Assembly (NCBI GenBank): GCA_001600455.1
Contig: BCKC01000001.1
Span: 558,001 to 622,000, forward strand
Direction: 5' to 3'
DNA length: 64,000 nt
DNA from: Endocalyx cinctus
Taxonomy: Eukaryota; Ascomycota; Sordariomycetes; Amphisphaeriales; Apiosporaceae
The notes under the pieces: generated by a model
The model's database searches: none
What the model saw: only the letters and a program-made list of their open reading frames with translations
Told to the model about the DNA's origin: nothing
Shown: piece after piece, positions 34,548 to 44,843 of the stretch
Numbering within the stretch: position 1 is the stretch's first letter
Layout of the letters: the number at the start of each line of letters is the position of its first letter
Made by a program: the position numbers and the translations under genes

Positions 34548-36098
34548 CTATCTGGTGTCTACCTTTCTTCTCTTATCACTCTCGTGACGCCGATCCGCAC
34601 CGCGGGATGAATCCCTCTTCCGCCGACTGCTATAGCTATCGCCGCGGTCATTTCTCCTCGGTGATCGAGATCTTCGCCGATAATCACGATCACGATCATC
34701 CCTCGAAGAACGGTAAGAATCACGATCCCTCTCTCGATCTCTGTCCCTATGCCTGTCCCGGTCATGATCACGGTCCCGGTCTCGGTCTCGATGTGTGTCG
34801 TCACGACCACCGCGACCCGACGAATTCCTCGGGCCATCGGGAGGAGCAGCAGAAGACGACTTATTCCTATCACCTAAAGGTATAGCATTTGCGCCACCAG
34901 GCCCCCTGTCCCTTTCGCGATCGGATTTGAACCTATCGTCAACGCGGTGTGAATCGAAAGTGCTATTATCATCATCCCTTCTCCTGTTATAATTATGACT
35001 TTTCGTGTAATCCCTGATATCTTTACTCCAGGTACCCGTATCCTCAGACTTGAGGTCCCTGTACTTGGACGCGCCCTTCCGACCGAGGCGGGTCATATCG
35101 CGCATCTGGAGGGATTTCGGCAGCAAGTCCCTGTTCTTAACGTCGTCGGCGAAGCGGGTGCCCATGATATCGCGGCGGGCGAGGTCGCCCGCGACGTCGT
35201 CGTCCTGGTAGAAGGCGCCCTTGTGGAAGTACTTTTGCATGTAGGCCATCTTTCCTTTACCCTCTTTTTCCTCCTTCTGGCGGGCGAGGTGGGCCTCGTC
35301 CTCGGCCCGCCTCTCCTCCTCGGTCAGGTTGCGGCGGCGTTCGATCTCCTCGAGCTCGCGCTCGCGCTTCTCGATCGCCTCCCGCTCCCGCTTGATGCGC
35401 TTCAGCTCCCGCAGCTCCCAGGCGGCCCGCTCGGCCTTCGGGTCCACGTCGTCCTCCGTGTCGACGTCCTCTTCCGAGTCGGCCGCGTCGTCCCAGTGCT
35501 TCTTGCCGGCCGCCCGCGCCGCCGCGGCTTTGCGCATCTGCTCCTCCACGAGCTCGTCCATCGCCTTCTTCTTACGCGCTTCTTCTTCGGCTCTCTTGGT
35601 CTCCTCGTCTTTTTCTTTGCCGCCGTTATTATTCGCGCCCGTCATAGCGTCTCGTTTGCTCTTGGGTATAAATTTGGGTTTTATCATCCGTCTCGGGGCT
35701 TCTTCCTCGCTGCTGCTTTCTTCTTCCTCGTCGTCGTCATCGTCCTCTTCTTCGGAGCTTTCTTCTTCTTCTTCCTCTTCCTCCGTCACGAACCCTTCTT
35801 CGGCCGCCAGCCGGGCGGCTTTCTGCGCGGCTAAGCGCTTCTCCTCGGCCTCTTGCCCTTGCTTCCTCCTCTCGTCGAGGTCGAGCTTGCCGAGGCCGCT
35901 GCTGATGATCTTGCCGGCGCTAGGGAGTTTGGGCAGCGGTACGATTTTCCTCTCCGGCTTTTTTGGTTGCTGCTGCTCATCGTCGCTTGCTTCTTCTGCT
36001 TCGGAATCGGATTCTGACGAGGACGACGCGCCTGTGGGTTTGCCGGCGCGGTGACGGGCTGGCCGCGCGGGATTTGCTGTCATGCGCTTTGGCGGCAT
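34548..36098 (-). CDS. mfap1: Microfibrillar-associated protein 1 (MFAP1) family, spliceosomal protein
   Basis: A single exon of 516 codons from ATG 36098. The order of parts is a basic N-terminus, an acidic region with runs of Glu and Asp (about residues 105-135), a long charged coiled coil (about 165-275), then the family core GKMAYMQKYFHKGAFYQDD followed by DIMGTRFADDV, KNRDLLPKSLQMRDMTRLG and KYRDLKSEDTG. The final 120 residues are an RD/RE/RS-rich tail built from short dipeptide repeats. MFAP1 binds Prp38 and Snu23 in the B complex of the spliceosome in animals, and fungal homologues share this core. The tail resembles those of SR proteins. The large antisense frames here are composition artefacts. 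Confidence 0.94.
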   Translation of the reverse strand: MPPKRMTANPARPARHRAGKPTGASSSSESDSEAEEASDDEQQQPKKPERKIVPLPKLPSAGKIISSGLGKLDLDERRKQGQEAEEKRLAAQKAARLAAEEGFVTEEEEEEEESSEEEDDDDDEEEESSSEEEAPRRMIKPKFIPKSKRDAMTGANNNGGKEKDEETKRAEEEARKKKAMDELVEEQMRKAAAARAAGKKHWDDAADSEEDVDTEDDVDPKAERAAWELRELKRIKREREAIEKRERELEEIERRRNLTEEERRAEDEAHLARQKEEKEGKGKMAYMQKYFHKGAFYQDDDVAGDLARRDIMGTRFADDVKNRDLLPKSLQMRDMTRLGRKGASKYRDLKSEDTGTWSKDIRDYTKSHNYNRRRDDDNSTFDSHRVDDRFKSDRERDRGPGGANAIPLGDRNKSSSAAPPDGPRNSSGRGGRDDTHRDRDRDRDHDRDRHRDRDRERDRDSYRSSRDDRDRDYRRRSRSPRRNDRGDSYSSRRKRDSSRGADRRHESDKRRKVDTR

Positions 36099-36976
36099 GT
36101 TTTTGGGTGGCGAATTAATTGTTCTAAAGGAGAATTACTTTCATGGATAAAAATATATTAAAATGCCAGACGTAAGAATTGAAAGTCTAGTAAGTAATGC
36201 CACCTTATTTGGAGACAGACATTCAATTTACAGTGATGAGTAAAAGTTATGCTAGACAGGCCATTAAACCTTAAACGGAGCTATGCAGATGCTAACAGTA
36301 TTGGCGCTAACGACAATCGATAAGAGATAACCATTAGGTTAACCTTTTTTTTTTTTTTTTATCTGCTTCTTATCTGTTTCTAATCAATGCGCGTATCGGG
36401 GCAACGTACGGAGTACAGAACTACCTAGGTATGGTATCACAAAGTATATAGAGTATAGGAAACTCTGCATTCTACCAATTATTATGCCATGTTGCTTAAA
36501 CTCAGATCAAGCTATCATCAGTTTTCTGACTGAGGAGTCGGAATTATATAAGTTGTAGATTGGGGAAGGATATTCAAACTGGTCCTTGAAATGGCCAAGT
36601 GTATGGAGTTTTCGAACAGTCTCAAACCCGTTATATTGTATCCTAGCTGGAAGACTGGGTGAATAGATCTCACGCAATTCTAATTTGTTTATATTTAACA
36701 CCGCACTTGTTATATTATACCATTTGATATCAGTGTAAGAGGTAAGTTGCCCGTTAGACTGTACCTACAGCTGTCACACAGCTAATAGCCATGGTAGCGA
36801 TAAACCTCGGTACACAAGTCCAGTGAAAGGTAGACGCAGACTACGGAGTATTACGCGCGCAAACGGTATCTGCCCCCCTCTTGTGCGTTGAACTGGTGTT
36901 ATCATTATATTTTTATAGTCCCTTAAATCCGTACGCCACAACGCCCCTAGATATGCACAGACGACCGTTCATAAAC
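36099..36976. other. Intergenic region MFAP1/ALB1
   Basis: About 880 bp with a T16 run at 36345-36360 and one CTACCTAGGTATGG element near 36422. It includes the MFAP1 promoter and the ALB1 3' flank. The short minus frame at 36507-36701 is not supported as a gene. Confidence 0.55.
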
Positions 36977-37592
36977 TCATAATATCCCGTCGTGATCTTC
37001 ATCCATGGTAGTCTCTATAGGAACTGATTCAGCGGGGAGGCTGATCTGGTCGTTCTGTGCATCACCCATCTCGTCGTCTAGTCCAGAATCTTCATCCTCT
37101 TCATCGTCTTGATGCTCATCATCTTCTAGCTGACCAAAAGGATTTTTACTGTCGACGTTGGGATCTTGTTTGATAATCTCGTCCCACGTCTTTCTCCTAG
37201 ACTGAATAGTACGTGCTTGTCCCTTACTCTTGGCGACTTTTTTCTCGGTCCTCTCCATAATAGCGGCGGCGCGATCTTGGGCTTTTTCATGCCTCTTCCG
37301 TGCTTTGGAGCTCACATTTCTCCCTTTCTTGGATTTTTTAGACACGCCGGCTCCTTGGTGTATGGACAAAATGGAAGGACGGTAGTCGACAGATTCTGTA
37401 GGCGGTTGTACATTTTTCAGAGATTTGTCTGCGTCAATGCTAGGGGACGTTGCCCGTCTCGCAGCTCTAGAGTGGAGAGACGGGGCTTTAATAAACATAT
37501 AAATTATTAGAACCGAGTTCTTATTTACTATATTTATACACAAATGCATAGAACTCACCTCTCTTCTTTTTTGAGATGACACCTTTTGTCAT
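36977..37592 (-). CDS. alb1: Ribosome biogenesis protein Alb1 (60S shuttling factor)
   Basis: Two exons, 37559-37592 (ATG 37592, eleven codons plus one base) and 36977-37485, encode 180 aa. The 73-bp intron has donor GTGAGT, and the join creates KKKR-APSLHSRAARRA, the conserved N-terminal SxHSRAARR motif of Alb1. A very basic segment (KKSKKGRN, KARKRHEKAQDRA, RTEKKVAKSK) forms a likely nuclear-localisation and rRNA-contact region. The C-terminal 60 residues are acidic. In yeast Alb1 works with Arx1 on pre-60S export and recycling. The longer open frame that starts upstream within the intron is not the real N-terminus. Confidence 0.9.
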
Positions 37593-38239
37593 AATTTCGA
37601 ATTGTTTCTTTGGGAAGCTGGAATTTATTTGTGTCGACGAACAAAAAAAAAAAAAAAGAATTACCCCACTACCAGATAAAGAATTTAGGTTAAGTACCTA
37701 AGTACTTAGGTACCTACCAGGTAGGTAGGGTATGTACCTACCTAGGCTGCTAGGTAGGTATTTCAATCACACTCCACTAAAGGTGCAGTATCTTAGGTGT
37801 AATGCATTACACTAGCATACCTTATCAATTAGTGTATTTTTATAAATACTACACTATTTAGTGAATGGACTGGATGGGTCCTTACAGGGCTGACAGGTGA
37901 CTAACAAGGTAAAATGGTGTAGGTGTACGCCATCATTATATTATCATACTACTATACCAAACTTCATATATCCCAGGATATTCACAAGAATATTCAAACC
38001 TACAGAAATCTAGTAACCATATCATCATATGTTTCTGTCAAACAACAAGTTCCGAACATATCCTTTTACCCTATATTCAGCTTTAATCGCCGAGAATGTA
38101 AATCACAAAGGATTTATTGTCATGGCTTACCATCTCCGTTATTACTCTAATACATGTTTTCTTTGCTAAATTTGCAACCACCTTTAACATAATAAGTCAC
38201 AACTTTACTTTCCCGTTGTAATTTCTTTTCATAGTCAAG
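37593..38239. promoter_or_regulatory. Bidirectional ALB1/UBP1 promoter region with dense TAGGTACCTA motifs
   Basis: About 650 bp. At 37688-37762 at least six copies or half-copies of AAGTACCTA, TAGGTACCTA and CTACCTAGG occur in 75 bp, many palindromic. The region also has an A15 run near 37645. Regulatory function is an inference from position and repetition. Confidence 0.5.
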
Positions 38240-40408
38240 ATGCCCTCTGATTCCTTTAAGAGGCTCGTCGACCGCCAGACCTCTAGTTTCCCGAATGCTT
38301 TCGAAACTTCTATATCCGACACCATCTGGGATCGACTACAACAACCCAGCGTAATACTCCCATTACTTTTTATCTGTACATTTTTCTACCAGTCGCTTTA
38401 TTCCAGCTCCCCCGATCCCTTTCGATACCTTATCCGACTTCTATGGGACTCGATAGTTTCTATCCTTCCTGCGAGCCTGCTCTTCACTATAGATGATTGG
38501 TTGCACCCTCCGATGTTTCCGATTTCTAAGCCTCTAGGATCTACTACACCCACATCACCTTCACACGCAGCAAAAAGTGAAGCTTTGCGCAGGATACTCG
38601 GCGTGGACAAAGCTGGCAGCATTATGAGTTCGGTCGCAAATATGGGAATGAAGGGTATTTCTAATTTGTCGACTGGCAAACTGGAGAAGAAGCATCCTCA
38701 TCACCCTCCCGGTCTAGGAAACTACGATAATTCCTGTTTTCAAAACAGCATCCTGCAAGGTCTCTCGTCGCTAAAACCACTACCAGCCTATCTTGATACC
38801 GCTGTGCGACGAAAGTCGAGCGATGGCGCTGACGATTCGAGCTCGGCAAGCACCTTACGAGACTTGATGGCAAAACTTACAGACTCTACAAATAACGGGA
38901 CCACGTTATGGACGCCCCAGAAGCTAAGATCGCTAGATACATGGCAGCAGCAAGACGCCCAAGAATACTTGTCCAAGGTCCTAGACGAAGTTGACCAAGA
39001 AGTTGCGAAAGTTCTGAAGGCGCAGCGCAAACCGATCGGTCTAGAATCTCCTAGCGGTGCAGACGACGCTGATGCCAGTCAGTATAGCGAGGATAGTGGC
39101 TATCAGTCATGTTCTACCGTCTCAAAGTCTGCGTCGGACTCCATTCTAGTGAAGAATCCACTCGAAGGTTTGACGGCACAACGTGTCGCCTGCGTTCAGT
39201 GTGGATACTCCGAAGGCCTTTCTATGACCCCTTTCAATTGCCTGACTCTAAATTTAGGTGTCAGAAGAGCTAGTCATGATCTATTTGAACGGTTAGATGC
39301 ATTTACCGATCTTGAAACTATAGAGGGAGTGGAATGTTCAAAGTGCACTCTTCTCAAGGCTCAAAAGCTACTTCAGATCCTTATTTCCAGAGATAAAGAA
39401 GCTGGTACGCCCGAAGAATCCATCCGCGAAAAGATGACCCGTCTAGAGAACATCAACCTTGCTCTAGAGGAGGATGATTTCGATGATAAGTCGTTGGCGG
39501 AGAAATGCAAGATCTCTAAACAGTACCGTGTCAATTCCAAAAAAACAAAGCAGATGGTCATAGCCAGAGCACCCCGAAGTCTTGCTGTTCACATCAATAG
39601 GTCGGTGTTTGACGAAAGTACCGGCAATATATTGAAGAACCCCGCTGCAGTCCAATTCCCTAGCACTCTTGATCTCGGTCCCTGGTGTCTTGGAAGCGCG
39701 GGCGCATCTGAACAAATTACCCCCTCCGATGGAGATGAGAGTGATGATCTGGGGAATGAAGAGGAGCATTGGTTATCCGATCCGATGCTATCTATGGTGG
39801 CAGGAGATTTAGGGCCGTCGAGGATTACAGGACCCATATACGAGTTACGAGCCGTCATTACACACCAAGGCCGGCACGAAAATGGACATTATGTATGCTA
39901 CCGAAAGCACCCATATACGGCAGTCAATAAGGAAGACAGTAACTATAACCAGGGTGATGAAGAGAGTTCAGATGGTAGCATGGAGGCAGGAAGCGTAGAT
40001 GAGGTCCCAGATCCTTCACTCAAATGGTGGCGCCTAAGTGATGAAAGTGTCTGGGAAGTAAGTGAAGAAACGGTACTCGCTCAGGGGGGTGTCTTTATGC
40101 TCTTCTACGACTGTGTCGATGCCAATTCCGTTTTGGTCCCTCAAGAGCTCGGCAGCTATGAACTAGGAGCTGGAGCTATACGTCTCGAGGACAAAGCTAG
40201 CAGCTCAGAATCAGCCGACGCCTTGTCCACCCGCGACTCTCTAGAGGAGAGCACTAAAGAACCATATCACACTCCCTCTTCACAGTCACTAAACACAATA
40301 TCGTCGAGTCACGATGATGCCAAAGCCATCTCACATATATTGATCCCTCTATTACGCGAAGATGAATCGATAGACCCCATCATCCCATTACGTCGACCCA
40401 ACTGTTAA
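38240..40408 (+). CDS. ubp1: Membrane-anchored ubiquitin-specific protease, Ubp1/USP30-like
   Basis: A single exon of 722 codons. A hydrophobic helix at about residues 38-53, followed by a second moderately hydrophobic stretch near 61-83, suggests an N-terminal membrane anchor as in yeast Ubp1 and animal USP30. The Cys box is GLGNYDNSCFQNSILQGL with the nucleophile at residue 166. The usual G-N-T-C-Y is D-N-S-C-F here. Zinc-ribbon pairs CVQC and CSKC are present, and the His box reads GRHENGHYVCYR with the general base near residue 550, followed by the WWRLSDESV block. A 100-residue polar tail follows. The peptidase C19 assignment is secure; the organelle (ER, outer mitochondrial membrane or peroxisome) is not. 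Confidence 0.9.
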   Translation: MPSDSFKRLVDRQTSSFPNAFETSISDTIWDRLQQPSVILPLLFICTFFYQSLYSSSPDPFRYLIRLLWDSIVSILPASLLFTIDDWLHPPMFPISKPLGSTTPTSPSHAAKSEALRRILGVDKAGSIMSSVANMGMKGISNLSTGKLEKKHPHHPPGLGNYDNSCFQNSILQGLSSLKPLPAYLDTAVRRKSSDGADDSSSASTLRDLMAKLTDSTNNGTTLWTPQKLRSLDTWQQQDAQEYLSKVLDEVDQEVAKVLKAQRKPIGLESPSGADDADASQYSEDSGYQSCSTVSKSASDSILVKNPLEGLTAQRVACVQCGYSEGLSMTPFNCLTLNLGVRRASHDLFERLDAFTDLETIEGVECSKCTLLKAQKLLQILISRDKEAGTPEESIREKMTRLENINLALEEDDFDDKSLAEKCKISKQYRVNSKKTKQMVIARAPRSLAVHINRSVFDESTGNILKNPAAVQFPSTLDLGPWCLGSAGASEQITPSDGDESDDLGNEEEHWLSDPMLSMVAGDLGPSRITGPIYELRAVITHQGRHENGHYVCYRKHPYTAVNKEDSNYNQGDEESSDGSMEAGSVDEVPDPSLKWWRLSDESVWEVSEETVLAQGGVFMLFYDCVDANSVLVPQELGSYELGAGAIRLEDKASSSESADALSTRDSLEESTKEPYHTPSSQSLNTISSSHDDAKAISHILIPLLREDESIDPIIPLRRPNC

Positions 40409-40872
40409 TACTGAGTTACGTACCTGTAACTATTTTCACTTTTACTGTATATACTTCAGTCATTCTGCATCCTCGATTCTTTTGCATGGCCCTGGCGTTG
40501 GAGGAATACGAAATAGAAAAGCATTCTGTTTTCTCAAATTCTTAATCACGGTTCGGCAAGATAGCAAAGTAATGGTAGTTTTCAAATCAAGACACGTTCA
40601 CACGGACCGGGCTTTTGCTCAAATTCTCTCTATGCCTCCTTATTTGTGATAGTAACTTTTAGAAGTGCCTTTTTTTTTCATTTAAAAATTTTTCAACTTT
40701 TTTTGTGGTTTTAAAAAACTAAGTCAACCCTTCCTGCGGAAGGGGAAGAAAACGAGATCCATGATCTGTAATAGCCTCTCGAATAATTCTTCTTTTTTTT
40801 CTAAAAGAAAAAAGATACCGAGAGGTGAAGAAGCAAAGGTGTGGTTGGGGGGGTTAGAGAAACAGAGGCAGC
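40409..40872. other. Convergent intergenic region UBP1/C2H2 gene
   Basis: About 465 bp with several T- and A-rich runs around 40670-40710 and 40790-40810 that pair imperfectly. It contains the 3' UTRs of both flanking genes. Confidence 0.5.
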
Positions 40873-41687
40873 TCACTGGTGATGCTTGTAGCATTCCTTG
40901 GGCATCTCCAGAACCCTATCTTCGTCGTTGACGAAGTTATCTTCGACGTCTCCGGCCGCGATCGCGAGCGGACGCTGGTGGTCCCGGAGCTGATGCTTGC
41001 GCATCGTCACGGCTCTCTTGAACTCGCAGCCGCATCCCGGCCAGTCGCATACGATCACGAAGACGGATCGGCCCGGTCCCTGCGCCTCGTTGGGACCTAG
41101 GAGGTACTTGTAGTAGTCGACATCGTCATCCTCGTCCCGTTCCTCGTTATGATGCTCGTCGGTGATTTCCTTCTTCTTGGCGTGGAAGAGGGGGTGCACG
41201 TCGTTGATATGATCAACGAGAGCGTCGCGGTTGCCGTACAAGCGTCCGCAAATGCTGCCGGGCGTCTCGCCGGGCGCGCGGCATCGTAGACCGATACCGC
41301 ACTCCTCGTTGTGCTTGTAGTAATCGTTGCGATCCTGTCCCACCTTGCAGTAAGTGCAAAGAGGGAGGCTCTCAGGCAACATGGTGCCGTGGTAGTCGCT
41401 CTGGGAAACTATAATTAATAAGTAGAGATCACGGATTGTTAGCTTCACCATGCATTCGACTTGTCGCCGGCTCTCTCTCTCTCTCTCTGTCTGTCTCTCT
41501 GCCCCCTTCGTTTCCCCCCTTCTTTGAAGATAAGAAGGAAAAGACGAGAAAAGAGAGAGAGGAAGGGGTATAGTTAAAACTTACTACTTAGTTGTGGGCG
41601 CATGATGAATTTAATAGGGATGCGGCTTTCGAGCGGGTAGGTACCCTTATAAACATGCTCGTAAGTGGGCTGTTGTTGTCCAGACAT
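40873..41687 (-). CDS. C2H2 zinc-finger-like protein
   Basis: Two exons, 41585-41687 and 40873-41408, encode 212 aa. The 176-bp intron has donor GTAAGT and acceptor TTATAG, and the join restores QLSISQSDYHG in phase. One Cys/His unit, C-x12-H-x4-H (CGRLYGNRDALVDHINDVH), has its first Cys eleven residues earlier. A second is a classical finger, C-x4-C-x12-H-x4-H (CDWPGCGCEFKRAVTMRKH). An additional Cys pair (CTYCK) sits near residue 50. The linker is acidic (DEDDDVDYYKY). Two fingers could bind DNA or RNA, but no specific fungal orthologue is recognised. ATG 41687 was preferred over the in-intron ATG used by the longest uninterrupted frame. Confidence 0.8.
41471..41508. repeat. CT-rich microsatellite in intron
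   Basis: A (CT)n run followed by CTGT repeats lies inside the intron of the C2H2 gene. Confidence 0.8.
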
Positions 41688-44600
41688 GATTTTATATATA
41701 TACTTTCGTAACTAAAATATGATAGAAAGATAGGTAGAAAGGTTCTTCGGTTTTCTGCTGTACGGCCGGTGTGATATTGATTTTCAACAACCGGTATATG
41801 GAATGATGATCTAGATTTTATTTGTTCGTCCTTAGACAGAGCAGGAAATATAGTGAAGGGCACGAATTTTAAAACACAAAGTGCTGGATTCAGTTATGGT
41901 TTGGCGTTTATCTGAAATAGAGAAACTTAAGTTGGTGAAACTAGAATCTTGAGTCGACAGTGTAGTCTATGATGGTGGTTTGTGGTGAAGGAGGAAGGAT
42001 TGAAAGAACCTACTACAACTTTATATAAATCACCAACCTCAGGAATAACAATGTCTACTATGCTCATTCTCCTATTTACCTCTTGCCTTTTCCTCCATTT
42101 ATTAGGAACACACCCGCCTAACTTTCTCTTTAATTTACACTCTTTCTATTTCTGCAAATGCCTTATTTCCTTTTTTTTAACTACATACTTTCTGTTTACG
42201 TCTTGTGAGATTGCCATGAAGGTATTGATCATAATATAGGCAATCTGGTTTTGGCACAGCTACGCAACTGGAACGCCATGATACTTAGCTAACCTTGACT
42301 GGATTATAAGAACATCCAGAGGTACTGGTTAAGGCAAGCATTGCTTCTTTTCAGATCCTGAACTATATACAATGAACATAACTGTGAGCATTTATGAATA
42401 AATCTCTAGCTTCTAAACATTTTCAGTAACAGTACAGTTGATTGCCAGCTTTTTGTTAAAAAAAAGGTGTATCTTAGAGAATTATCTGTGTTGTATTTAA
42501 TTACCCGTAACCATGCTTTAATATTAGATTTACTTAATTGATTTCATGAACATAAGAATTATATTTGACCAATCAATTTGAAGTTGCTGGATATAAGACA
42601 CTTCCGGCTCCGGGTTAATTGTATGTTGTTAAAATACGGACAGCGGATGTTCCGTGGTACGGAGCGGGATCCGGCATTCGGCCGAATATGTTGCTGAATT
42701 AGGAAGGAAGGCTTAGTACATCCTCCGAGCAGCATGCCGGATGTTGTGTAAGTATGTGTGTAGTTACTTCCTCTGATTGGAATAGTCAATAGTGGGGTAA
42801 TTGGATAAATATGACTGTGACTTGTTACGTAGTTGTTAATACGCACATGCTCAAAGAGATAAATGGGAAATGGCTTGAATCATCTGGCAAAGTATCTAAT
42901 TAGACCTGCCCCCTAGCATTCACAGATACATGTTTACAAGCTTTGAAGCGTACCGTATGCTAACTAGTATCTATTTGTGTAGATCATTCAATCAGGTATA
43001 CAGGAATTAGAAGGTAATTAATTACCTTTTCAAATCCAATTTCTTTATTTCCCTCTCCTTCACGCTATCTCTTGCTTCTCCAGTAGCTTAAAAAGATTAC
43101 ATCTCCAAAGAATTTCACAATCCATAACTTACCTTCGTCATATTAATGTAATATCTTGTCCATCAATATTCACCTTGAGCCATACGGTCAGGATTTGTAT
43201 GTCTACTTGCACCTGCCAGAAAGCTGTCTATGAATCTTCCAGCTGCTAACTATGTTCCAAAATGATAAAGAATTTATAAGAACTCGGAGTACTTACCTAT
43301 ATTCAAGAACGCGTCTTTATACAGGTGAAGGCATTAGTTCCAGATGTTGTCACAGCATCTCCCGTTCATTTGGTCTTAATATACATTTTGTTTTTCATTC
43401 ATCTAACTTTACTTCAGCTTGTTGAAAATTCATTTACATAATGTTCCTCTTGGGCACTTCTGATAACCTAATAGGGGCTTGGCTAGATCTACTTAATTAC
43501 TTAACCCATGGAATAGAATAGCATATCAAGTCCAATATCATCGCTTTTCGAAATTTGATTACATAATTTCAGCAAATCAATATATCGCTATATATATTAT
43601 TTCTCCTATCATCGAACCTGATAGTCCTGCTTTTTAGGCTCCTATCTTTGACCAGCTTTGATAAAGCTAACGTGAGCCTCATCCTTGAAACAGCGAAGCG
43701 TACTATGTAGTATACATACTAACTAATTAATTGGCACGTCAAACCCCTGCCAAGACGCCGAAGGATCGATAAAAGCCGGTTTTGCTATTCAAGACCCCGA
43801 AACCAAATGTGACAAAAGGTTTGGTTAAGGTGGAAAAGCAAGTATATATTAGAATAAAAACAGTTCAGGGGGGAGTCTCCTTCAGGTGATGATGGCATGA
43901 CCTTAGAATAGGTTGGCCATTTGTTTTGATGTTCTTTCACCGTTGGAGCTCCAACGTCCGAACTTAGCCGCTAACTCCTGCATATTATCCACTTAGCTGA
44001 ACGGAATTATGTATGACTAGTAGGGGGGAACAACATAACCCCAGGATCATATGTATAGCTACAATAACGGTGGGCTCATTCCGGAGAAGTACACACAGAA
44101 AATCTGGGACGAAAACTATGAAACACTTTCATGATCATAACATTGGTACGACGACACTCTGACATGTCACATGACAAATAATCAATGCGAGAAATACACT
44201 AAGCAGATGTCATCGACGTATTAAGCCAGCCCACCTGCTCTTAAAATCCCCGACTCATCACATCTTTTCGATTGATTAGCGTGATTATGGATTTACACTG
44301 CCTATCCCAACACTTCCGTCGGTATCTTCCGCCTTAAGTACAGTACTATAGCAACAAATAGGATTGGTGTGACGCTAATAAGATAAATTGTGCCCTAACG
44401 CGAGTCAGATATTATCCCCCCTCTCTCGTACTTCTCACATCAAAAATTTCTGTCTTGCGCATTATCAAATGCTTCGAGGATGAACCCTGTGATATCGGCT
44501 ATTGAGGCGCGGAGCCTTACGACGCCGTACCACCACCGCAATCTTGCGTTACCAAAGTTTGGTGTAATATTCCTACCCGTTTCGACTGGCAGCACGAGCA

Positions 44601-44843
44601 AAATTGGTCTCGATAGACCTGCGTACAGATGCGAATATAGACGCCTCTGTTCCGGATGAAGAGTCAATTTCGTTGAATTATAGCCGGTATCAGATGAGAA
44701 TCCGATAAACAATATCATCCATCTATCAGCACGCCATCTTGCGCCTAGCTATAGCATGCATCATGTTGTCTTACTTGACAACGGGCGTTTATAATTTGAT
44801 AGAACCGACACGCTAATTTACTAAATATTGACGTTCTAACGAC
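41688..44843. other. 3.2 kb AT-rich gene-free stretch
   Basis: No open frame above 95 codons and no splice-linked conserved segment on either strand. A TA-rich stretch near 43600 and an imperfect ATTAATTAATT palindrome at about 43015-43025 are present. It separates the core block from the hydrolase block. Old, decayed mobile DNA is possible but I see no element ends. Confidence 0.55.

Noticed and set aside
34995..36054. Long plus-strand frames of 279 and 241 codons, hydrophobic or Ser-rich
   Set aside because: They lie antisense to MFAP1, whose Glu/Asp/Arg-rich low-complexity codons automatically open the other strand; no family features.
36977..37582. ALB1 start inside its intron (201-codon uninterrupted frame)
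   Set aside because: The spliced form with ATG 37592 gives the conserved S-x-H-S-R-A-A-R-R N-terminal context; the read-through residues are intronic.
40873..41451. C2H2 gene starting within its intron (192 codons)
   Set aside because: A clear upstream exon (41585-41687) with donor GTAAGT joins in phase and gives a better N-terminus.
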